A stretch of 15,758 nucleotides of DNA from Oscillospiraceae bacterium (GTDB lineage: Bacteria; Bacillota; Clostridia; Oscillospirales; Ruminococcaceae). This document shows positions 1 to 6,121 of this stretch, in pieces. The notes under the pieces are model-generated. The model had not been told where the DNA came from. It worked only from the letters and a program-made list of their open reading frames with translations, and did no database searches. The position numbers and the translations under genes were made by a program. Position 1 is the first letter of the stretch, and each line of letters opens with the position of its first letter. Location of the stretch: NCBI GenBank assembly GCA_017528675.1, contig JAFXOO010000481.1:1-15758 (forward strand), given 5' to 3'.

Positions 1-774
1 GATCAGCTGGTTGGTCGTTCCGTTGTACAGGAAGCTGACGGAGCCGTCCTGTTCCTTCCAGTCCTTCACACCGGGCAGGTCTTCGGGCTTCAGGTCCCCC
101 TGCAGGGTGACCCGCCGGGCACCGGTCTGGGCGAGCTTTTCGACGCTGTCGCAGGCTATGATTTTTCCTTCCCGGATCACCGCCGCGCGGGAACAGTGGC
201 GCTGGATTTCGGACAGGATATGGCTGGACAGGAAAACGGTGGCGCCCTGTTCGTTCCGCTCCCGCAGGATGGAGAAGAATTCGTGCTGCATCAGGGGATC
301 CAGGCCGCCGGTGGGCTCATCGAGGATCAGAAGCTCCGGATCATGCTGCAGGGCGCAGACGATACCGACCTTTTTGCGGTTGCCGAAGGAGAGGTCCTCC
401 ACCTTCCTGTCCCGGTCCAGCTGAAGCCGCTCACACAGCGCGGCGGCGGCTTTGTCACAGTTCCTGTTCCGCAGGTCCGCGGACAGCTTCAGGACTTCCC
501 TGACCCGCATCCCGCTGTAGAAAGCGGTGCCGGAGGGCAGATAACCTGTTCGCTCCAGGATGGCGCGGCTGTTCTTCCCGATGTCCATGCCTAGTACCTG
601 CGCCCTGCCGCAGGTCGGTGAAATCAGCCCCAGCAGGGTACGGACCGTGGTGGATTTACCGGCGCCGTTCGGCCCGAGAAATCCAAGAATTTCTCCGTCA
701 CGGATCTCGAAGCTGATACCCTTGACTGCGCAGTTGTGGCCGTAGTATTTTGTCAGATTCTTGATCTCGACCAT
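1..774 (-). CDS. ABC transporter ATP-binding protein (BcrA/NatA-like, ABC-2 exporter), 3' end missing
   Basis: ATPase subunit that would power an ABC-2 type export permease, presumably encoded beyond the left edge. The reading frame is open from ATG at 774-772 to the window edge: 258 codons without a stop. Visible motifs are Walker A GPNGAGKST (about residues 34-42), a Q-loop region in which the usual Gln is replaced (TGYLPSG, 77-82), signature LSFGN in place of LSGGQ (128-132), Walker B LLILDEP (148-154), the D-loop GGLDP and the H-loop His in LSSH (185). The LSFGN and Ser substitutions are, from memory, common in Bcr/NatA-like ATPases, so the protein need not be defective. A GAGGAAAGGG ribosome binding site lies upstream. 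The substrate cannot be told from the sequence. It is transcribed divergently from the GH48 gene. The family call is firm; the transported substance is unknown. Confidence 0.93.
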   Translation of the reverse strand, partial: MVEIKNLTKYYGHNCAVKGISFEIRDGEILGFLGPNGAGKSTTVRTLLGLISPTCGRAQVLGMDIGKNSRAILERTGYLPSGTAFYSGMRVREVLKLSADLRNRNCDKAAAALCERLQLDRDRKVEDLSFGNRKKVGIVCALQHDPELLILDEPTGGLDPLMQHEFFSILRERNEQGATVFLSSHILSEIQRHCSRAAVIREGKIIACDSVEKLAQTGARRVTLQGDLKPEDLPGVKDWKEQDGSVSFLYNGTTNQLI

Positions 775-809
775 ACAGGATTTCACCCTTTCCTCTTTCA
801 AATTCGATG

Positions 810-828
810 CTGTCCCCCCTCAGGACAG
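810..828. promoter_or_regulatory. Operator-like inverted repeat upstream of ABC transporter gene
   Basis: Perfect 6-base arms CTGTCC and GGACAG separated by seven bases. It sits 36 bases before the transporter start codon and just downstream of a possible minus-strand -10 (TACTAT, 840-835), where transcription would begin. This placement suits a repressor site or a 5'-end hairpin. Small exporters of this class are often controlled by a nearby GntR- or MarR-type regulator, but no such regulator is in the window. Structure seen; function inferred. Confidence 0.4.
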
Positions 829-897
829 TTATCTATAGTATGCCATAAAATCATGAACGTGAGATGAAATGAATGTGAATCAACTGTGAAACAGGAA

Positions 898-911
898 GGA
901 AAACGACTGCA
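898..911 (+). promoter_or_regulatory. Weak cre/LacI-operator-like site upstream of GH48
   Basis: GGAAAACGACTGCA matches the cre-like 14-mer at 12083-12096 in 12 of 14 positions. It lies about 280 bases upstream of the GH48 -35 box and 124 bases upstream of the divergent transporter gene, so it does not overlap a recognised promoter. It could be a remote operator or chance. Confidence 0.25.
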
Positions 912-1193
912 TTTTCCCCCGATGACTAACCGGATTTCAGCAGAACGCCGGAATACAGAGCGTAATACTGAAAAGCACCTTCCATAGCATACCAGCGGTA
1001 TGTGGAGATTGTGTGAACAATTGCGGTAGATTCACTGAAAATATGTAGGAAATGTGGTGGAAATTGAAGAAAGTGATGAAGAGGCTGTGAAAAAACTGTA
1101 AAATCTCTCCGTCAAAATCACCAAAAACAGGGTGCTGACTATATTGAAACCGCTGAAAAAATCGAAAAAGCCGGGTTGACATTCCGTAAAGCC

Positions 1194-1222
1194 TTGACAA
1201 AGAATTGCAGATTGGTTATAAT
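1194..1222 (+). promoter_or_regulatory. Consensus housekeeping promoter of the GH48 gene
   Basis: TTGACA (1194-1199) and TATAAT (1217-1222) are both perfect consensus hexamers, with a 17-base spacer. Transcription should begin near 1229, leaving a leader of about 115 bases. A second TTGACA lies at 1176-1181, but its distance to the TATAAT (35 bases) is wrong for use. The promoter is strong enough to suit an abundant cellulosomal enzyme. Confidence 0.88.
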
Positions 1223-1228
1223 AAATTG

Positions 1229-1344
1229 TGAAAAACCATAGCTGACGGGTGTGTTGTGCACTGCGACATGCCGTAGCAATGTTTTTCTGTTCAGCGTGGC
1301 GGAACGTATCCGCAAAAATAATTTTACGAGAGGGGAAATTACAA
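1229..1344 (+). promoter_or_regulatory. 5' leader of the GH48 mRNA with small hairpin
   Basis: Predicted untranslated leader. It contains a 5-base stem GCGGA/TCCGC with loop ACGTA (1299-1313) followed by an A/T tract. The ribosome binding site GAGGGGAA (1329-1336) lies 8 bases before the ATG. No known riboswitch is recognised. A GTG frame beginning at 1249 runs through the leader into the gene, but it has no ribosome binding site and would put 32 residues before the signal peptide. Confidence 0.5.
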
Positions 1345-3963
1345 ATGCATTTCAAGAAGAGCAAAGCTGTTCTTGCAGCTATCATGGCAGCAGCTATGAC
1401 CGCAAGCGCAATGACAGCGACCATTTCTGCATCTGCAGCAACCCGTAGAACCAAGACCGAGGAGTTCGGCGATTCTACCTATGCAGAGCGCTTCCTGTCC
1501 TACTATGATGATGTAGTTACCAAGGGCCAGGAGAACGGCTATCTGTCCAAGAACACCAACGGTGCTTCTTTCGGTATCCCGTTCCATTCGAGAGAAGAAG
1601 TTATCATCGAGGCTCCTGACTACGGTCATGAGACCACTTCTGAGGCTATGTCCTACATCGTATGGATGGCAGCTATGAGAGACAACATCGCTGCAAACCA
1701 TGGCGATCAGGTTGAAAAGAGCGTGACCAACACCAACGACCTGGCTAAGGCATGGAAGACCCTGGAAGTTCTGGTTCCTACCGTACAGGACAACTTCTGG
1801 ACCAGCTCCAGCAGCATCAGCGCACAGTACTGCGGCGAGTATGACAAGCCGGAGGACTGCCCGGGCAAGCATGCTTCTGAGCCGAGCAAGACCGCTTCCA
1901 ACCCGATCTATCCGACCTTCAAGGCTGCTTACTCCAGCGATAAGGGTCAGTACCTGATGCACTGGCTGGCTGACGTTGAGAACTGGTATGGCTATGGCAC
2001 CGGCACAAGCTTCACCTTCATCAACACCTTCCAGCGTGGTGAGCAGGAGTCCTGCTGGGAAACTGTTCCGCATCCCTGCGTAGAAGAGCTTGAGTATGGT
2101 ATGAAGGGCACCCGTGGTCTGAAGGGTATCTTCAACACTGATACACAGGTTGCCAAGCAGTACGCTTACACCAACGCTCCTGACGCTGAGGACCGTGCAA
2201 TCCAGGCTGTTTTCGACTCCATCAAGTGGGGCGTAGACGATTCTTCCGTCAATGCACTCGCTGCTAAGATGGGTGACCAGTGCCGTAACAACATGTACGA
2301 TAAGTACTATCAGAAGATCGCCACGGACACAAGCTGGAACAACGTTTCCGCAGGTGCCAGCATTGAGTCCGGTAAGCACTACCTGATGAACTGGTATACT
2401 TCCTGGGGCGGCTGCCATGACAATCAGAATGACTGGATCTGGCAGATCGGCTGCTCTCATGCACATGAGTTCTATCAGAACCCGCTCGCTGCTTACGCTC
2501 TGGCAACAGAGACCAAGCTTTCTTCCAACATGAAGGCTGCCGGCGCAGTAGAGGACTATACCACCTCTCTGAAGACCCAGCTTGAGTTCTATCAGTGGCT
2601 GCAGTCCGCTGACGGCCCGATCGCCGGCGGTGCTACCAACTCCTACAAGGGCCGTTATGAGGCTTATCCGTCCGGCGTATCTACCTTCAATGGTATGATG
2701 TATGTTGAGCACCCTGTATATGCTGACCCGGGTTCCAACCACTGGATCGGTAACCAGGTATGGGCTGTTCAGCGTCTGGCTGAGCTGTATTACTGGTGCC
2801 TTGAGGACGGTAAGGGCAACTTCGTACAGCCTGGCGGTGTAGACATGGACAAGGCTCTTGAGAAGATCCTCGACAAGTGGGTTGCCTGGTTCATCAACAA
2901 CACCGTTCTGACGAAGGATGGCGACTTCTACATTCCGTCCAACCTCGACTGGTCCGGCCAGCCTGACACCTGGAACGGCAAGCAGACTGACAATACCGGT
3001 CTGACCTGCACGATCACCGGCTATGGCAATACCGACCTCGGCTGCGTATCCTCCCTGACCAACACCCTGATCTACTATGCTAAGGCTAAGGGCGTGAAGT
3101 CCGGCGATATCGCAGGCTTCGACGAGACAGCAGTCGGCGGTTCTTATGCTGGCGCTGTTGACGGCGTATCCAAGGTTGGTACCACAACTTACAAGGCAGA
3201 CGATGAGAAGCTCGGTGCTGTTGCACTGTATCTGGCTCATGAGCTGCTCGACCGTCAGTGGGAGCTCGGCCGTGACGACCTCGGTATGTCCAGACCTGAC
3301 CACAACGGTTCTCTCGCACGTTTCTTCAGCCAGCCTGTATGGGTACCGGAGAACTATGACGGCACAATGCCGAACGGCGATGCCATCAAGAACGGCATCA
3401 AGTTCCTGGATATCCGCAGCATGTACCTCGATTCTTCCAAGTGCACAGGTGCCAAGACTTCTGATGAGGCTATCGCTCTCGTTAAGGATCTGAGAACTGC
3501 CTATGACAAGGACGTTGCAAACGGTGCAGAGTGGACCAACCAGTACTCCGCTTCCGACAAGGGCGGCCAGGCAGAGCTTGAGAAGTTCACGAACGTTGCT
3601 GCTGTAGAGCTGAATTACCACAGATTCTGGCATGCAGGTGACTGCCTGATGGCAATGGGTACCATGACTGAGCTTTATCCGGACATCAAGCCTGGTGAAG
3701 TTTCTTCTGAGAATCCGACTGAGCCGGAGACAGATCCTGAAACAGAGCCGCAGGGCGAGCTGATGCTCGGTGACGTTAACTGCGATGGCAAGGTTACAAT
3801 CATCGACGTTATCACGCTGAACAAGAACCTGATGGTAGGCGAGGAGATCTCTCCTCAGGGCAAGCTCAACGCTGACGTAGATCAGAACAAGCAGATCAAC
3901 GAAGTTGACTCCCTCAACATCCTGAAGTATGTTGTTGAGATCGTTAAGAAGTTCCCGGTCTGA
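1345..3963 (+). CDS. GH48 reducing-end cellobiohydrolase with C-terminal dockerin
   Basis: Secreted processive exocellulase that releases cellobiose from chain ends, normally the most abundant catalytic subunit of a cellulosome. The 872 residues begin with a signal peptide (MHFKKSKAV, hydrophobic Ala-rich core, likely cut after ISASA near residue 31), then the GH48 domain (about 45-780). The motif IIEAPDYGHETTSEA carries Glu89 and Glu100. They are spaced like Glu44 and Glu55 of Clostridium CelF, where Glu55 is the proton donor. An acidic Pro/Thr/Glu linker (about 786-805) joins a type I-like dockerin (806-872) with calcium loops starting DVNCDGK and DVDQNKQ. The dockerin binds scaffoldin cohesins. 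ATG at 1345 is chosen because AGGGG precedes it and the signal peptide follows. Gene use of GCT, GTT, TCC and CGT codons is unlike its neighbours and suggests high expression. No other cellulosome gene adjoins it. Confidence 0.97.
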   Translation: MHFKKSKAVLAAIMAAAMTASAMTATISASAATRRTKTEEFGDSTYAERFLSYYDDVVTKGQENGYLSKNTNGASFGIPFHSREEVIIEAPDYGHETTSEAMSYIVWMAAMRDNIAANHGDQVEKSVTNTNDLAKAWKTLEVLVPTVQDNFWTSSSSISAQYCGEYDKPEDCPGKHASEPSKTASNPIYPTFKAAYSSDKGQYLMHWLADVENWYGYGTGTSFTFINTFQRGEQESCWETVPHPCVEELEYGMKGTRGLKGIFNTDTQVAKQYAYTNAPDAEDRAIQAVFDSIKWGVDDSSVNALAAKMGDQCRNNMYDKYYQKIATDTSWNNVSAGASIESGKHYLMNWYTSWGGCHDNQNDWIWQIGCSHAHEFYQNPLAAYALATETKLSSNMKAAGAVEDYTTSLKTQLEFYQWLQSADGPIAGGATNSYKGRYEAYPSGVSTFNGMMYVEHPVYADPGSNHWIGNQVWAVQRLAELYYWCLEDGKGNFVQPGGVDMDKALEKILDKWVAWFINNTVLTKDGDFYIPSNLDWSGQPDTWNGKQTDNTGLTCTITGYGNTDLGCVSSLTNTLIYYAKAKGVKSGDIAGFDETAVGGSYAGAVDGVSKVGTTTYKADDEKLGAVALYLAHELLDRQWELGRDDLGMSRPDHNGSLARFFSQPVWVPENYDGTMPNGDAIKNGIKFLDIRSMYLDSSKCTGAKTSDEAIALVKDLRTAYDKDVANGAEWTNQYSASDKGGQAELEKFTNVAAVELNYHRFWHAGDCLMAMGTMTELYPDIKPGEVSSENPTEPETDPETEPQGELMLGDVNCDGKVTIIDVITLNKNLMVGEEISPQGKLNADVDQNKQINEVDSLNILKYVVEIVKKFPV

Positions 3964-3985
3964 TGAGCGACTGAGTAACTGAATG

Positions 3986-4020
3986 AAAAGCACGGCAGCG
4001 AAAGCTGCCGTGCTTTTTTT
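3986..4020 (+). terminator. Rho-independent terminator of the GH48 gene
   Basis: 14-base perfect stem AAAAGCACGGCAGC / GCTGCCGTGCTTTT with a GAAA tetraloop (4000-4003) and seven Ts at 4014-4020, starting 22 bases after the stop codon. The stop itself is doubled (TGATGA), with a further in-frame TAA. Confidence 0.95.
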
Positions 4021-4032
4021 GTTGCAGGGTAC

Positions 4033-4055
4033 AAAAAAACCGCCTGACGGCGGTT
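4033..4055 (-). terminator. Minus-strand terminator facing the lysR gene
   Basis: Read on the minus strand this is AACCGCC-GTCA-GGCGGTT followed by a T tract (seven As at 4033-4039 on the plus strand, two within the stem). It is the first intrinsic terminator below the lysR stop, about 340 bases away. It would end the recD2-lysR transcript and shield the GH48 gene from antisense reading. Confidence 0.75.
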
Positions 4056-4391
4056 CAGTCTGTCAAAAAAGCTGTTATGCAGGGTTCGCCTCCGGCAGCC
4101 CCGATCGGGGTGCTTCGAGCCGAATGCCCCGCAATATAGCCCCTCCCCCAATGGGGCGAGGGGGTTGGGGTGGCAATGCCAACAACTTAGCAGAATAAAA
4201 CCTGCGGGTGCAGGGCGGTCACCGCCCTGCCGAGGGTGGTTTAGGAGGGGCGAGCAGCCCCTCCTGAGTCGGCGCAAGCCGACAAAAAGCTTAAGTTGTT
4301 AGCATTGGTTGGGGTGGGGGCGCTCACCGGTGCGCCAGCACCAGAAAAAGGACTTTATCGACAAGCTGAACCGCCTGACGGCGGTTTTGGG
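4056..4391. other. Gene-free, hairpin-rich region between GH48 and lysR
   Basis: No gene is seen; frames here are low-complexity Pro/Gly/Arg translations. Visible structures are a palindrome CCCCGATCGGGG (4099-4110), a C/G hairpin with a bulged C (4140-4163), the foldback element described separately, CACCGGTG (4325-4332) and a second copy of the AACCGCC-TGAC-GGCGGTT hairpin (4369-4386) six bases below the lysR stop. The second copy has no T tract on the minus strand. It has four Ts on the plus strand, two of them in the stem. Confidence 0.7.
4161..4317. repeat. MITE-like foldback element with 11-base flanking direct repeats
   Basis: Imperfect terminal inverted repeats CAATGCCAACAACTTAGC (4174-4191) and GCTTAAGTTGTTAGCATTG (4289-4307) match with one mismatch and one gap. 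Both ends are bounded by an identical 11-mer GGTTGGGGTGG (4163-4173 and 4307-4317) that looks like a target duplication. Inside are three tidy hairpins: GCAGGGCGG-TCA-CCGCCCTGC (4210-4230), AGGAGGGGC-N5-GCCCCTCCT (4243-4265) and GTCGGC-GCAA-GCCGAC (4268-4283). No coding capacity. It could be a non-autonomous mobile element or a repetitive extragenic palindrome; the direct repeats could instead belong to a larger repeat unit. Confidence 0.55.
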
Positions 4392-5300
4392 TTATGACTG
4401 GTTTTGCAGATAGGCGATGAGCTTTTCGACATAGCGCTCGCCCATCTCGCTGAGCAACATGTTTTTCTTCGTAATATAGCCAACTTCCATAATGCCGGTC
4501 TCGTCTGCAATCGGCACGGCTGTATATCCGTCACCGTTGAGCTCACCGCAGATAATGCCGGAGCAGAACGTATACCCCTGAAGCCCCTTCATGAGGTTGA
4601 GCATTGTGGAACGGTCAGATGCCTTGATAACCCTTGCAAAATCGGCGGTGCTGATGATTTCCTCTGCAAAATACAGCGAGCTTTTGTCGCCCTGCTCAAA
4701 CGTCAGACAGGGGTAGTCGGCAAGCTCTGCAATGGTGACGCTCTGCCGGGTTGCGAGCGGGTGCTCCTCCGCAAGGTATGCATACACACTGCAATCGATC
4801 AGCTTGTGGAAGATGAGGTGCTGCGTTTGCAGAAGGCGGCCGATCATCTGACGGTTGAAATCGCTGAGGTAGAGAATGCCGATTTCACTGCGCAGATTCG
4901 CCACATCCTCAATCACCTCGGCAGTTTTGGTTTCCCGGATGGCAAATTCATAGTCGTGGGTGTCATACTCCTTTACCATGTGGATGAATGCCTGCACTGC
5001 AAAGGAGTAATGCTGCGTCGAAACGCCGAATTTTTTGCGGAACTTTCCGCTGATATAGCGCTCCTGCAAAATCTCGTACTGCTGGTAGACCTGCCGGGCG
5101 TAGGTGAGGAATTCCGCACCGTCTGCCGTGAGCGTCACACCCTTTCCGGAGCGGTGAAAGATGGTGATGCCGAGCTCCCGCTCCAGCTCCTTCACGGCGC
5201 TTGTCAGTGAAGGCTGCGCAATATAAAGCATCTCAGCGGCTTTGTTCATGGAGCCGTACTCCGAGATTGTGATGGTATAGTAAAGTTGTTGCAGTGTCAT
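4392..5300 (-). CDS. LysR-type transcriptional regulator
   Basis: DNA-binding regulator of 302 residues, a normal LTTR length. The N-terminal winged helix-turn-helix is clear: MTLQQLYYTITISEYGSMNK, AAEMLYIAQPSLTSAVKELE and the wing region FHRSGKGVTLTADG (about residues 1-65). A two-lobed effector-binding domain (about 90-295) follows. The stretch GVSTQHYSFAVQAF after the linker helix is shared, from memory, with a large group of Firmicute LTTRs. The ligand is unknown. The start codon overlaps the stop of the preceding gene as ATGA (5300-5297), so it is the last gene of the recD2 operon and probably translationally coupled. This is unusual, because LTTRs are often divergent from their target. 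Whether it controls its own operon cannot be read from the sequence. Confidence 0.93.
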   Translation of the reverse strand: MTLQQLYYTITISEYGSMNKAAEMLYIAQPSLTSAVKELERELGITIFHRSGKGVTLTADGAEFLTYARQVYQQYEILQERYISGKFRKKFGVSTQHYSFAVQAFIHMVKEYDTHDYEFAIRETKTAEVIEDVANLRSEIGILYLSDFNRQMIGRLLQTQHLIFHKLIDCSVYAYLAEEHPLATRQSVTIAELADYPCLTFEQGDKSSLYFAEEIISTADFARVIKASDRSTMLNLMKGLQGYTFCSGIICGELNGDGYTAVPIADETGIMEVGYITKKNMLLSEMGERYVEKLIAYLQNQS

Positions 5301-6121
5301 GGTTCTGCCTCCTCAAATGTCTGGTTTCCGTCATCATCCACCGCTAAGTACGGTTCCCATGCATGGTAGAGCGATTCTGTCATGCCTTGCACCATGTAAA
5401 GCTCCATCGTCGAGCGGATTTCATGGATTTCCTCCCGCAGGTGCAGAATGCTGTCCGCAAGCTCCCCGGAACATCCCGGAAGCTGCATGAGCTGTTCTTT
5501 TGAAGCTGTATTCAGGTTGATGACCGAAAGCTCCTGCGGAGATTCCGGCTCCTGGGGCTGTTCCGGTTCCTCCGGCGGAGTCTGAACGGCGGCGTCAGCC
5601 GGTGGTTCATCGGAATCCGGTGATGGCAGCGGTTCCTCATGCTCAAGGTAAATATACCCGAGCATCTCGTGATAGCGTCCTTCACCGATGCCGTGCACTT
5701 GCAGCAGTTCCTCACGGTTTCGGAAGCCGCCGTGCGCCTCCCGGTAGGAGATGATTGCGGCAGCCGTCACCTCTCCGATGCCCGGAATCTGTTGCAGTGT
5801 TTCTGCATCGGCCGTGTTCAGGTCAACAGGAAAGACGACAGCGGTTTCCTCCGTTGCCTGGGTTGGCTCATCCGTTTCAGCTTCTGTGCTTCTGGCCGTT
5901 TCAGACGTTGCTTCAGCTTTGGTTCTCCGGTGGTCAGTGGTTTCCTGTTGCGCCTCGGATGTCTCCTCCGGCAGTGTCCGCTCCGCCGCAGCAGGCCCCG
6001 GATGGGTATAGGGCTGCACCGGCTCAAAGGAGGCGTAGTAGCTGCGGATCTGCCAGATACTCAGCCCGGCAACGACAACCGCAAAGGCGGCATACAGCAT
6101 CCAGAGCTTGCGGTCGTTCAT
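5297..6121 (-). CDS. Membrane-anchored double helix-hairpin-helix protein (ComEA-like)
   Basis: 274 residues. One N-terminal membrane segment (about 7-24) is followed by a long Glu/Thr/Ala stalk (about 42-95), a good ComEA-type HhH domain (99-157, VDLNTADAETLQQIPGIGEV with a second hairpin VHGIGEG), a Pro/Glu linker (162-197) and a second, decayed HhH domain (200-259, INLNTASKEQLMQLPGCSGE and VQGMTES). The GIG hairpins are kept in the first domain and lost in the second. ComEA proteins bind incoming double-stranded DNA outside the membrane during transformation. This one lacks the SLBB domain seen in many Gram-positive ComEAs and carries a second HhH instead. It is joined by ATGA overlaps to genes on both sides. 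The DNA-binding role is inferred from the fold; a scaffold role is possible. Confidence 0.85.
   Translation of the reverse strand: MNDRKLWMLYAAFAVVVAGLSIWQIRSYYASFEPVQPYTHPGPAAAERTLPEETSEAQQETTDHRRTKAEATSETARSTEAETDEPTQATEETAVVFPVDLNTADAETLQQIPGIGEVTAAAIISYREAHGGFRNREELLQVHGIGEGRYHEMLGYIYLEHEEPLPSPDSDEPPADAAVQTPPEEPEQPQEPESPQELSVINLNTASKEQLMQLPGCSGELADSILHLREEIHEIRSTMELYMVQGMTESLYHAWEPYLAVDDDGNQTFEEAEP

Larger units (their letters stand above)
775..1344. promoter_or_regulatory. Divergent intergenic region between ABC transporter and GH48 gene
   Basis: 570 bases with no convincing gene; short frames here lack ribosome binding sites. From left to right it holds an interrupted dyad CTGTCC-N7-GGACAG (810-828), a possible minus-strand -10 TACTAT (840-835) without a good -35, a cre-like 14-mer (898-911) and a hairpin dyad CATACC-agc-GGTATG (988-1002) extended by TCCA/TGGA. 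It continues with a small dyad ATTGT-GTGA-ACAAT (1008-1021), the GH48 promoter (1194-1222) and a leader of about 115 bases. The middle part (about 830-1150) is AT-rich and full of GTGAA/TGAAA words on the plus strand, unlike the flanking genes. Confidence 0.7.

Noticed and set aside
1249..1344. GTG start giving GH48 32 extra N-terminal residues
   Set aside because: No ribosome binding site, and it would bury the signal peptide; ATG at 1345 has AGGGG at the right distance.
1229..1344. Riboswitch in the GH48 leader
   Set aside because: Only one small hairpin is seen and no known aptamer core could be matched.
1339..3993. 884-codon open frame antisense to the GH48 gene
   Set aside because: It mirrors the strongly biased codons of GH48, has no ribosome binding site and its translation shows no domain.
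3882..4277. Minus-strand 131-codon frame across the terminator and foldback
   Set aside because: Overlaps the dockerin gene, a terminator and palindromes; low-complexity product.
4161..4317. CRISPR-like repeat array
   Set aside because: Repeats are inverted or only two copies, with no regular spacers and no cas gene.
4404..5210. 268-codon open frame antisense to lysR
   Set aside because: Complement of a clear LysR protein; no ribosome binding site.
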